Assembly: GCF_000935025.1 (NCBI RefSeq)
Contig: NZ_CP010836.1
Location: forward strand, 930,001-994,000
From: Sphingomonas hengshuiensis
Lineage (GTDB): Bacteria; Pseudomonadota; Alphaproteobacteria; Sphingomonadales; Sphingomonadaceae
DNA length: 64,000 bases
Direction of reading: 5' to 3'
Within the stretch, counting starts at the first letter, position 1. Each line of letters begins with the position of its first letter. The notes under the pieces are model-generated. The model was not told the DNA's origin and searched no databases. It worked only from the letters and a program-made list of their open reading frames with translations. Shown piece after piece: positions 25,697 through 33,590 of this stretch. Both the position numbers and the translations under genes were made by a program.

Positions 25697-26524
25697 ATGG
25701 CGGGTTCTCTGCGAGCAATCATATTGCCTGTGCTTGAATCGGTATCATCCACGCGCATCCGAGATGAACTGATACGGTGCTTTTCAGAAAACTCCCGATA
25801 TTTCCGTACGATCGAAGATGGATTTATCACCCTGACCGGCCAACGGCAGGATCCCGAGGCGCTGTCCAGCTTCTTCCATAGCTGGTCGCAGACCAACAAC
25901 AGCGCGGCTACGGTTGCGGGGATCGGGAATCGATTGACGCTCCTGCTCCATCGCGGGCAGCCAGTCGGCGACGAGGGCGCGTTGCTGCGCGCGCTCACCA
26001 GCCTCGACCGGATCATCGATGAGGACCTCGCGGTCACGCATCGGGTGCTCCACGCGGACATGTTCTATCGCATGGCGACCGACATCGTCGGCGACGATCG
26101 CTGGTTGTCGCGGCGTTACCTGCATCCGGCGGCGAAGGCGTTCAAGGACTGGAAGGACCATAATTCGCTGCGAGACCGCGACCCCGTCATCGCGCTGCTC
26201 ACCACCTTGACGCACGAAATCTACACGCATGGCGAGGTCGAGTTCATCCTCCCGCTGTTCCGGCGCTGGCTGGCCGAAGACTATGGTTTTTCCGACGCAT
26301 CGATCCGCCAGACCCTCGGCTGGATCAGCGTCCATACCGGGCCGACCGAGAAGAACCATTTCTTCCACGCGCTGAGCGCGCTGGAGCATTTCGCCGATGC
26401 CATGGACGTCGCCATCGCAGACTATGCGCTCGACGAGATTGTGGGGCAGTATCTCGAGAAAAAGGCGGCCGTGCTCGAGCATATCTGTCTGCAGGACGCG
26501 GTCGAGGTCGAGGCGGTGCATTGA
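25697..26524 (+). CDS. Haem-oxygenase-like fold protein (possible diiron oxygenase/oxidase)
   Basis: A 275-residue, mostly helical protein resembling the TenA/haem-oxygenase-like group that includes haem-oxygenase-like diiron enzymes. Candidate metal ligands are the Glu and His residues in IDEDLAVTHRVLH, HEIYTHGEVEF and PTEKNHFFHALSALEHF. Assignment of individual ligands is uncertain. No signal peptide is present, so it is cytoplasmic. It is the first gene of a four-gene, translationally overlapping unit with an ATP-grasp enzyme, a glycosyltransferase and an adenylating enzyme, suggesting oxidation of an amino-acid- or acid-derived intermediate. Coenzyme-independent TenA-like hydrolase is the alternative. 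Confidence 0.55.
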   Translation: MAGSLRAIILPVLESVSSTRIRDELIRCFSENSRYFRTIEDGFITLTGQRQDPEALSSFFHSWSQTNNSAATVAGIGNRLTLLLHRGQPVGDEGALLRALTSLDRIIDEDLAVTHRVLHADMFYRMATDIVGDDRWLSRRYLHPAAKAFKDWKDHNSLRDRDPVIALLTTLTHEIYTHGEVEFILPLFRRWLAEDYGFSDASIRQTLGWISVHTGPTEKNHFFHALSALEHFADAMDVAIADYALDEIVGQYLEKKAAVLEHICLQDAVEVEAVH

Positions 26525-27759
26525 GCGACACAGGCGGCGATGCGCCCTTGCTGCGCATCGCCGAGCGCCGCTTCGCCGACGACCAGCGCGCGGCGCTGGC
26601 GGCGCGGATGGGCGCTCCGCCGATCATCGACAGCAAACAGCTCGCGGCGATGCCGGTGCTGGTCACCCCCGACTATCTGGCGCGGCTCACGCGGCTGAAC
26701 CAGCTGCTCGACAGGGCGTTGCGCGCGATCGTCGCGCAATATTTCGACGATCCGCGCATCCGCTCGGTCTATGCCTTGCCCGACCCGATCGAAGCGATCC
26801 TGCGGCTGGCGCACGGACAGCCCTATCGCGTCGGCTGGCACCGCCCCGACTTCGTTCACGACAGCAATGGCCAGCCACGGGTCTGCGAGATCGGCGCACG
26901 CTATCCGCTCAACGGGTGGATGGTGAGCGAACGTGCAGCCGAGGCACTCGCGCCGCACGCGGCTGCCGCAGGGCTGGGCGACGTGACCGGGCATGGTTTT
27001 GTCGACGCGCTGTGCGCGCCCTATAGCCCCGGCGATACCGTGGCGATGCTCCATGCGGGCGAGGCGGGAACCGAAATCTTCCTTCTCGCCGAGATGCTTG
27101 GCGAACGCGGCATCGACTTCCTGTCGGTCTCGCCGACCGCGCTCGAACGGGTGGGCGGCACGTTGCGCGCGGGCGGGCGGACGATCGACCATGTCATCCT
27201 CGAGATGGACCGAAGCGAGTTGCCGTCGATCCCCGGCGCGGTGCTGCGGCACCTGATCGCCACCGGGCGTTATTTCAACGATGTCCGCACGCTGATCCTG
27301 GTCCATGACAAGCGCGTACTCGCGGTGCTGTGGGACGATGCGATCCGCCGGAGCCTTTTGCCGGCGGACGAGGCGGAGGAACTGCGCGGCTTCCTGATCC
27401 CCTCCTGGACGATCGGCTGTGCCGATGGCTGCAAAGCATTGCTCGCGCGCGACGAGGACATGATCGCCAAGCGCAGCAGCGGCGGGCGCGGAATCGACGC
27501 GCTGGTGCGCCGCGAGTGCGGGGAGGCGGCGTGGCGCGCGCGCGTGGAGCGCGACTGGTCCCGGGACATGTACCAGCAGTATCTGGCGCAGCGAAACTAC
27601 GGCGCGCCCGGCGATGCCCGCGCGACGCATCTGGTCGGGTTGCAGCTGTGCCGCGACGCGACGAGCTATGGCCCCGGCATCTTCCGCGGTTCCAGCGCGT
27701 CGGTGATCAACCTCCACGGCGATCGCGGCCTGATCTACGTACCCCTGGTCGCGCGATGA
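26521..27759 (+). CDS. ATP-grasp-like ligase
   Basis: A 412-residue protein with an ATP-grasp-like core: the lysine/glycine-rich loop IAKRSSGGRGIDALV (about residues 315-330) and acidic segments such as HVILEMDRSE. Enzymes of this fold join a carboxylate to an amine or thiol with ATP. The closest-looking architecture is glutathionylspermidine-synthase-like or circularly permuted ATP-grasp, but no named match is claimed. It starts with TTG overlapping the previous stop (TTGA) after a GAGG site, so it is coupled to the haem-oxygenase-like gene. Product unknown; a biosynthetic amide-forming step is inferred. Confidence 0.6.
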   Translation: MSDTGGDAPLLRIAERRFADDQRAALAARMGAPPIIDSKQLAAMPVLVTPDYLARLTRLNQLLDRALRAIVAQYFDDPRIRSVYALPDPIEAILRLAHGQPYRVGWHRPDFVHDSNGQPRVCEIGARYPLNGWMVSERAAEALAPHAAAAGLGDVTGHGFVDALCAPYSPGDTVAMLHAGEAGTEIFLLAEMLGERGIDFLSVSPTALERVGGTLRAGGRTIDHVILEMDRSELPSIPGAVLRHLIATGRYFNDVRTLILVHDKRVLAVLWDDAIRRSLLPADEAEELRGFLIPSWTIGCADGCKALLARDEDMIAKRSSGGRGIDALVRRECGEAAWRARVERDWSRDMYQQYLAQRNYGAPGDARATHLVGLQLCRDATSYGPGIFRGSSASVINLHGDRGLIYVPLVAR

Positions 27760-28649
27760 CCAGCCTTGCGGTCGTGATCCCGCTGTTCGACAAACGGGCG
27801 TTCGTCGCGGAAACCATCGCCTCGCTTGCGGGACAGGAGGTCCCGCCCGACGCGCTGATCCTCGTCGACGACGCGAGCATCGATGGCAGCGCGGAGGTCG
27901 CGGAGCAGGCGCTTGCCCACCATGCCGCCGCGCTCGCGGGTACGCGCGTCGAGTGGGTGCGGCGGGCGGAGAATGGTGGCCCGGGGGCGGCGCGCAACAG
28001 CGGCATCGAACGCGCCGACTGCGAGCTTCTCCTCTGCCTCGACGCCGACGACAGGCTGCGCCCCGATGCACTGCGCTACATGCGCGACATCATGGACCGT
28101 CATGCGCTCGCAATGGCGGTGATCGGCTATGCGAGCGACCCCGCTGGCGAAGTGTTTCCGGAGCTTGCCCTGCTCGCCGCCGAGCTTGCGCCGATCGAGG
28201 AGGGGCTGTTCGGTCTCGCCGACCCGCTGCGCGCGGTCGCACACCCCGAATTCATGATGGGCCGCGCCAGCAACGTCGTCGTGCGGCGCCGCTGGATAGG
28301 CGCGCACCGCTATGAACGCGCCCGTCTCAACGAGGGCGTCGATTTCTGGTATCGCGTTCTGAAGGACGTCGTTGCCGCCGATGCGCCGGTGGGGTTGGTC
28401 GCGGAGCCCCTGATCCGTTTTCGCGTCTCCCCCGACAGCCTGTCGCACCGCCGCTGCGGCGACTGGCGCGCGTTAGAGGTCCCGCCGACCGTACTGCGCT
28501 ATCGCACCAGCGCCGACCGCCGCGACCGGCGGATGGCGGCAATGCTCCTCGCGCGCTGGCACGACCACGCGCTGGGCATCTTGCCCGAGGACCAGCGGGC
28601 GCCGTTCCTGGCGCAGTATCGCGACTTGTTCGAGACGCCCGACGCATGA
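27756..28649 (+). CDS. Glycosyltransferase family 2
   Basis: A 297-residue GT-A glycosyltransferase. The N-terminus SLAVVIPLFDKRAFVAETIA, ILVDDASIDGS and the metal/nucleotide-binding LCLDADDRL (DxD) are textbook GT2, with RNSGIERA between them. It has no membrane segments, so it works on a soluble or membrane-associated acceptor in the cytoplasm. It overlaps both neighbours by ATGA. It would glycosylate the product of this cluster; donor and acceptor are unknown. Confidence 0.88.
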   Translation: MTSLAVVIPLFDKRAFVAETIASLAGQEVPPDALILVDDASIDGSAEVAEQALAHHAAALAGTRVEWVRRAENGGPGAARNSGIERADCELLLCLDADDRLRPDALRYMRDIMDRHALAMAVIGYASDPAGEVFPELALLAAELAPIEEGLFGLADPLRAVAHPEFMMGRASNVVVRRRWIGAHRYERARLNEGVDFWYRVLKDVVAADAPVGLVAEPLIRFRVSPDSLSHRRCGDWRALEVPPTVLRYRTSADRRDRRMAAMLLARWHDHALGILPEDQRAPFLAQYRDLFETPDA

Positions 28650-29812
28650 CCGGCCCCGGCGATGCGGCGCTGCTGCGCGACGGTTTCGCCCGCGCACGCG
28701 CGCATCGTTTCTACCGCGACCATTTCGCCGGGATCGACGACTATGGCGCCGCGCCGCCGGTCGACAAGGCGGTGCTGAAGCCGCACCTCGACGGTTTCGC
28801 GCCCGGCGCCGAACCGCGCGGCGTCTATCTGGTCCGTTCGGGCGGGAGCACGCAGACCCCGCTCGTGTTTCCGGTCGACATCGACGAAAACCATGCCCAG
28901 CGCCATGCGCTCGCCACCGCGTTGATGGCCGGCGGGATGTTCGATGCGGCGACGGTCGCGCTCAACCTGTTCGGCTATGCCGACATGTACCGGACCGCGG
29001 CGATCATCGACGACCTGCTCGAACGCTGTAGCGCGACCTCGCTGCCGATGAGCGCGCATGCCCGGTACGAGGATGTCGTGGCGACGGCGCGGCGGTTCGC
29101 GCCGACGCATCTGCTCGCCACACCCTCGAAGCTTCAGCTGTTCGCAGAATTTCTCCGCACCGGCGGCGTGCGCCTGGATATTCCCCAGTTGCTCTATGCG
29201 GGCGAACCGCTCCCCGCGAGCGCCGCGGAAGCCTTTGCCGAAAGCTTCGGCACCCGGCGATTCTGGTCGCTCTACGGCGGCGCGGAGACCGGCATCTGGG
29301 CATGGTCCGACGCGAGCCGCCAGCCCGGGCTGTTCCGCATCCTGCCGCAGATCGTCGTCGAAGTGATGGCGCCCGACCCCGACGGGTTCGGCGAGCTCGC
29401 CGTCACCAACGGCTATCGCAAGCGCTTTCCCGTGTTCCGCTACCTCGTCGGCGATGTCGGCCGGCTGGTCGAGCGCGACGGCGTGCGCCTGCTCGAACTG
29501 CTCGGGCGTAACGCGCGCTCGTTCCTGCTTGCCGAGCAGCATTTCGAGGTCGCGCTGTTTGCACCCCTCGCAGCAGGGGCAGAGGCATTCCAGATTGAGT
29601 TGCGGCGCGGGGAGCAGGGCTGGGACCGCCTCGCGCTTCTGCTGGTCGATCCGGGCGGGAAATGCGCAGTCGATGCTGCGGCGGCGGGACTTGCCCGGCT
29701 ATTGCACGAGGCGCCACGCGTCGGCATCGACGTGCGGCGCGTCACGATGGCGGCGCTGCACCACGACCCGGTTACGGCGAAGAGGCCGGTGATCGCCGAT
29801 TTCCGGCGCTGA
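28646..29812 (+). CDS. PaaK-like adenylate-forming enzyme
   Basis: A 388-residue member of the phenylacetate-CoA-ligase/coenzyme-F390-synthetase-like group. It has the phosphate-binding loop VRSGGSTQTPLVFP (about residues 65-78), LLYAGEPLP and the adenine-binding LYGGAETGIWAW. A C-terminal lid domain begins near RYLVGDVGRL. It activates a carboxylic acid as an acyl-AMP and passes it to CoA or another nucleophile. It is the last gene of the first transcription unit of the cluster; an AT-rich gap follows. The acid substrate cannot be read from sequence. Confidence 0.8.
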   Translation: MTGPGDAALLRDGFARARAHRFYRDHFAGIDDYGAAPPVDKAVLKPHLDGFAPGAEPRGVYLVRSGGSTQTPLVFPVDIDENHAQRHALATALMAGGMFDAATVALNLFGYADMYRTAAIIDDLLERCSATSLPMSAHARYEDVVATARRFAPTHLLATPSKLQLFAEFLRTGGVRLDIPQLLYAGEPLPASAAEAFAESFGTRRFWSLYGGAETGIWAWSDASRQPGLFRILPQIVVEVMAPDPDGFGELAVTNGYRKRFPVFRYLVGDVGRLVERDGVRLLELLGRNARSFLLAEQHFEVALFAPLAAGAEAFQIELRRGEQGWDRLALLLVDPGGKCAVDAAAAGLARLLHEAPRVGIDVRRVTMAALHHDPVTAKRPVIADFRR

Positions 29813-30196
29813 TCATTGGCCGGCGTGGCGCGGAGGTCGGCGGCCTAAAGGCTAGAGGGCTCAAAAATTGCACCTACAGAATTGATATTGAACGGTAGTT
29901 ATGAGAGCGATGTGATCTATACCACTAAAAATACCATCGCGTGTCCTCGTTATATTGACGGCGCTTTGGATAATAGTGCGAGTCACATTTGCGGCATGAA
30001 GCGATCTGGTCGAAGGAGGGCCGGCGCCCTTGCCAATAGGGCGGCCCATGATCGTCGGACCATATACAGACTACTTGTTCTATCGCATCGATAGCCCATT
30101 GCCCGGCATACATAACTTCGATATTCCAATAGTGTTATTGGCGCGACTCAGAGCCTTGGGCTGGAGTTTTCTCTGATTGGCGAAGTGGATTGCCTG
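29813..30196. promoter_or_regulatory. AT-rich intergenic region inside the cluster
   Basis: A 384-bp gap that from about 29860 is markedly AT-rich compared with both flanks. It separates the first four-gene unit from the eight-gene unit starting at 30197 and most likely holds the promoter of the latter. One small frame (30048-30176) is listed separately. No terminator with a T-run was found after the PaaK-like gene. Confidence 0.4.
30048..30176 (+). CDS. Possible 42-residue small protein
   Basis: An ATG frame beginning MIVGPYTDYLFYRIDSPLPG and ending TGA 20 bp before the next gene. The composition (mixed hydrophobic and aromatic, little Arg/Ala bias) differs from the noise frames typical of GC-rich DNA. 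An AGGGCGG lies 4 bases before the ATG, and a better AGGAGG is too far upstream. No family is recognised. It could be a small subunit of the following operon or chance. Confidence 0.3.
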   Translation: MIVGPYTDYLFYRIDSPLPGIHNFDIPIVLLARLRALGWSFL

Positions 30197-30574
30197 ATGT
30201 CGGCACCAAGTCTTCCAAATCCGTGGACATTGAACCAGAATATATCGCCGCTGAGTATCGCGACTGCGATGTCGGGGGGCGTATCGGTCGAACTGGTCGG
30301 CGATCCTGCGAATCCCGTGACGACCCAGATGGGCGTGACGATGCGCATGGCGAACATGCCGGACTTCTCGCTGGACGATATCTTCCGGCTGATGCGCAGA
30401 CGCATCCGCATGCCGGTCAACCTCCATTTCGGGCTCTCGATATTTCCGTTCAACCTGTACGGCGTCGATGTCGTGCAATTCTCGATTTGCGGTGAGCCTC
30501 AGGTGATCCTCGACGACTATGTGCCCAACGCCTATGAACGCTGCGCCGTCGAGTGCGAGCCCTGCGAGACATGA
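30197..30574 (+). CDS. Unknown 125-residue protein opening the Ig-like operon
   Basis: No family recognised. The protein is mixed alpha/beta without a signal peptide or membrane span; the C-terminus is Cys-rich (CAVECEPCET, three Cys in nine residues). The ATG at 30197 is chosen over an in-frame GTG at 30185; AGTGGA gives modest ribosome-site support. Its end overlaps the next gene (ATGA at 30571), so it belongs to the operon running to 35032. Confidence 0.6.
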   Translation: MSAPSLPNPWTLNQNISPLSIATAMSGGVSVELVGDPANPVTTQMGVTMRMANMPDFSLDDIFRLMRRRIRMPVNLHFGLSIFPFNLYGVDVVQFSICGEPQVILDDYVPNAYERCAVECEPCET

Positions 30575-31464
30575 GCGAGGCCGCAGCCGAGCCGGCCGAG
30601 GCGCTGGACGCGTTGCGGCGTCCCATGGCGGTCCATGACGACGTCATCCGGCTGCGCGGGCGGCCCGGCGACCTTGCCGGCGTGCTGTCGGTCACGCGCG
30701 CGCCGGAGCCGATCGGGCAGTTCCGCGCTGCCACTCGGAACTTCCACGAGACGCGCGTGGGCTATCTCCATCGGCTGAACCACGCGCAGATGCTTACTTC
30801 CTCGGCCCCGGTCGATCAGGACGTGCCGCGGCATCTGGTGTTTTCGAACCGCCTCGCCCCCGGATCCAGCGGCAAGGTGCCCGTGCGCTTCTCGCTTCCC
30901 GATACGACGCCGCCGGGTAGGTACCGCGCGGTCTTCGACGTCGCAGGAGAGCCGCGCGAGGCCGAGATCGAAGTGCTCCCGGACGAACGCGCTGAGATTC
31001 GCCCCGGCTCGATCACGATCGCGGGCGTACCCGGAGATATCGTCACTCAGGAATTGCTGCTGGTCAACCATGGCAATGTGCCGATCGTGATCGACGTGCT
31101 GGGGATGCTGGTCCTCCAGGAGGAGAACCAGACGTGCCTGGGGTTGCAGGAAGCGATGGCCATGGTGCAGGGCATGGAGGGGACCGAAGGAGCCCACCGC
31201 GTTTTCCTCGACACGCTGGCAAGCAGCATCGCCGCGCGGCGCACCGATTTCGCGCGCGTCCGCGCCGAAAGCGGACCGGTGATCCTGGCCGCCGGCGACG
31301 CCGAGATGGTGCCGGTGGCGTTCCACTTGCCGACCAACATGCGGGGAGGAAGGCGCTACGACGCCGAACTGCAATTCGGCGCCGCATCGCTCCAGGTCCG
31401 GATTCTCGCGCTTGGAACAGGCGCGAAAAGGCAGGGGCGGCGCGGCGGCATACTGACTGACTGA
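30571..31464 (+). CDS. Cytoplasmic Ig-like-fold protein 1
   Basis: A 297-residue protein of unknown function. Residues about 85-280 read as two beta-sandwich (Ig-like/NEW3-like) units: one around PGSSGKVPVRFSLPDTTPPG with RYRAVFDV, another around ELLLVNHGNVPIVIDVLGML and VPVAFHLPTNM. A helical insert (about 180-225) separates strands. There is no signal peptide, which is unusual for domains normally found outside the cell. Start ATG overlaps the previous stop. Two further operon members have similar domains. Confidence 0.6.
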   Translation: MSEAAAEPAEALDALRRPMAVHDDVIRLRGRPGDLAGVLSVTRAPEPIGQFRAATRNFHETRVGYLHRLNHAQMLTSSAPVDQDVPRHLVFSNRLAPGSSGKVPVRFSLPDTTPPGRYRAVFDVAGEPREAEIEVLPDERAEIRPGSITIAGVPGDIVTQELLLVNHGNVPIVIDVLGMLVLQEENQTCLGLQEAMAMVQGMEGTEGAHRVFLDTLASSIAARRTDFARVRAESGPVILAAGDAEMVPVAFHLPTNMRGGRRYDAELQFGAASLQVRILALGTGAKRQGRRGGILTD

Positions 31465-31485
31465 CGATCCACAGGGAGGCGCAGT

Positions 31486-32244
31486 GTGACTACGACCTAT
31501 TATGCCTCGTACGACAGCCGTCCCTCGGCCGCAGCGCTCACGCGCGGCGCGAAGGACCTGTTCGCGCAGGTCCAGACGGTGGCGCGCGCGGTGGGCGAGA
31601 TCGCGACGATCGCGAGCGCCGCGCAGGGCGCGGCGCTGCGGCGCACGATGCGCGCGAGCGGGCTGGAGGGCCTGCCGATGCCGTCGCTCGCGCGCGCGCG
31701 CGGATGCCGACTGCCCGCATGCGACTGCAAATCCTCCGATCTCGGCGAAATTCGCAAGGTGATCGACAGCGCCCGCGATGTCCGTATCGTCTTCAAGCTG
31801 CGCAACACCACCAGCCAGCGGCGGATCTTCGCGCTGAACCCGAAGCCGATGACGGGCGACGACGGCAGCAATGGTGGCCGGATCCTGCTCGTTCCCGACA
31901 GGGTCGACCTCGAACCGGGGGAGACCAAGGTGATCGAGGCGGTGATCGACGCGAGCGACCACCAGTCCGGAGTCGAATATGGCGCCGCCGTGACCATCGC
32001 TTCGGAAACATGCGACGCCATGCGGCTGCGGCTCACCGTGCTTGTCGAGCGCGAGATCGATCATGCCCCCACGCTCGATCTGCACTGCTGCTGCCATCCG
32101 CGCCCGCGGCCGCTGCACTGGTATCATCACTATTACTGCGATCCGCGCGAGACAAAGGGCGCGCGGGAACTCCGTGCCGACACGGCGGACGTCGAAGCGG
32201 GGGGCGAACAGGTGTTCAAGACCGACCAGGACGAGACCGGATGA
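31486..32244 (+). CDS. Cytoplasmic Ig-like-fold protein 2 with Cys/His-rich tail
   Basis: A 252-residue protein. A helical N-terminus (to about 65) is followed by a short Cys segment (GCRLPACDCKSS), an Ig-like beta-sandwich (about 85-185; VFKLRNTTSQRR, DLEPGETKVIEAVID), and a Cys/His/Tyr-rich stretch LDLHCCCHPRPRPLHWYHHY that could bind metal. It starts with GTG 7 bases after GGGAGG. No signal peptide. No family is recognised; the domain resemblance to its neighbours is by eye. The tail is the strongest clue that the complex binds metal or redox partners. Confidence 0.6.
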   Translation: MTTTYYASYDSRPSAAALTRGAKDLFAQVQTVARAVGEIATIASAAQGAALRRTMRASGLEGLPMPSLARARGCRLPACDCKSSDLGEIRKVIDSARDVRIVFKLRNTTSQRRIFALNPKPMTGDDGSNGGRILLVPDRVDLEPGETKVIEAVIDASDHQSGVEYGAAVTIASETCDAMRLRLTVLVEREIDHAPTLDLHCCCHPRPRPLHWYHHYYCDPRETKGARELRADTADVEAGGEQVFKTDQDETG

Positions 32245-32993
32245 TCGGACTCCAGAGCATCGGCGCAGTACTTTCCGACCCGGATCTGAGGAAGCAGCTA
32301 ACCGATCTGGCCTCGCGCAAGATCAAGGCCGATCTCAAGACGCTCGAGGCCCATGCCGAACTCTCGCGGCGGCTTGCCGACAATCGGCAGGGCCAGCGGT
32401 TGGCCGAGGGCGGTGCGCTCAAGCAGATCGTCCGCGAGCATCTCGAATATTATTCGACGTTGGTCGATCTGAGCTACAGCTTCCACGAGCGCTTTCTGAA
32501 CGTGTTGCGGGATTTGTCCGAGCGCCCCGAGTTCGCCGGGACGGGGGACAGTCTGACGCTCAACCTCACCGCCGCCCCGGGCTCGACCGTGCGCGCGCCG
32601 TTCAAGGTCACGAACAACCGCGCCGACACCATAGCGGTCACCTGCCGCGTCTCGCCCTTCATCAGCGAGGACGGAAGCCAGCTCATCGGAAGCCCCGTTG
32701 CCTTCGAGCCGCCCGGCGCCGAGATCGCGCCGGGTACGGAGCAGCTGTTCGAGGCGATCATCGCAGTCGGGCCCGATTTCCGGATCGGCCGCACCTATCT
32801 CGCCACGCTTTCGGCCGAGGGGCTCGACGCGATGCAGATTGTCACGCGGCTGACGATCGCGGAGCCGCGCCCCATGCAGTCCGCGGAGGTCGACGCCCCA
32901 CCGGCGACGCCGGCTGCCCAACCCGCGGCGGCGCCCAAGCGCGCGGCAGCAAAGGCGGGCGGCAAGCAAGCGGTGCGGAGATCCGGCGCATGA
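32241..32993 (+). CDS. Cytoplasmic Ig-like-fold protein 3 with coiled-coil start and basic tail
   Basis: A 250-residue protein in three parts. An amphipathic helical N-terminus (about 1-95; KADLKTLEAHAELSRRLADN) may be coiled coil. An Ig-like sandwich (about 100-210; LTAAPGSTVRAPFKVTNNRA and IAPGTEQLFEAIIAV) follows, then a low-complexity Ala/Pro/Lys tail (PAAAPKRAAAKAGGKQAV). Start ATG overlaps the previous stop. The layout suits a scaffold or oligomerising subunit. Function unknown. Confidence 0.58.
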   Translation: MIGLQSIGAVLSDPDLRKQLTDLASRKIKADLKTLEAHAELSRRLADNRQGQRLAEGGALKQIVREHLEYYSTLVDLSYSFHERFLNVLRDLSERPEFAGTGDSLTLNLTAAPGSTVRAPFKVTNNRADTIAVTCRVSPFISEDGSQLIGSPVAFEPPGAEIAPGTEQLFEAIIAVGPDFRIGRTYLATLSAEGLDAMQIVTRLTIAEPRPMQSAEVDAPPATPAAQPAAAPKRAAAKAGGKQAVRRSGA

Positions 32994-33406
32994 CCGCAGC
33001 GGTTTCGCGGATCGATGTCGAAACCGAATCCGCGCAGCCGTCCCTCGACGCCAACGGCGACGTGCTCGCATTTCTCGTGGCGCTGGCGGAGCGGCAGCGT
33101 GGTGTGCCGGAGGCGCTGTTGGGCAGGATGCTGGGTGGCCTGATCGCCGAAGGGCGCCGCTTCGCCGCCACCCCGGGCGGCGCGCGCTGGCGGGCGCTGA
33201 TCGCTCGCAGCGAGCTCGGTTCCAAGGGCTGGATGCTTTGGAACCTGCTCGAAATCGACAGCCTGGTGTCCGCAGCGCCCGAAGACGGCGACACGCCGGC
33301 CGCGTTGCTGGAGGCGGTGCTGCGCACCCTGCATGCTGCCCAGCTCGAGGAAATCGCGCGCGGTATCAGCGCTTCGTCGCTCGAAGCCTGGATCGCCGAT
33401 GCCTGA
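32990..33406 (+). CDS. Unknown 138-residue helical protein
   Basis: No family recognised. The sequence is predicted helical throughout (for example LAFLVALAERQRGVPEALLG and LLEAVLRTLHAAQLEEIARG) with no signal or membrane span. ATGA overlap with the preceding gene and an 8-bp overlap with the next place it firmly in the operon. A small partner or adaptor of the Ig-like proteins is a reasonable guess. Confidence 0.55.
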   Translation: MTAAVSRIDVETESAQPSLDANGDVLAFLVALAERQRGVPEALLGRMLGGLIAEGRRFAATPGGARWRALIARSELGSKGWMLWNLLEIDSLVSAAPEDGDTPAALLEAVLRTLHAAQLEEIARGISASSLEAWIADA

Positions 33407-33587
33407 CCCCCGCAACCTGCTCGAGGACGAGCTATACGACGATCGCAATCCATTCGTCGATCTGCTGCTCGGGCTGATCAGCCTTTCGGAGCGGACGCTT
33501 TCGACCGTGACCGAGTTGGCGCCGCCGCTTCCGCCCGCGGAGCCCGGTGAGAATCCGGCGGCTCCGCAGGCATCGATCCTGCGCTAG
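33399..33587 (+). CDS. Unknown 62-residue protein
   Basis: A small protein with an acidic start (MPDPRNLLEDELYDDRNPFV), one hydrophobic helix (DLLLGLISLSERTLSTVTEL) and a Pro-rich end. It overlaps the previous gene by 8 bp and is 3 bp from the next, which supports it being real. No family recognised. Confidence 0.5.
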   Translation: MPDPRNLLEDELYDDRNPFVDLLLGLISLSERTLSTVTELAPPLPPAEPGENPAAPQASILR

Positions 33588-33590
33588 GCA

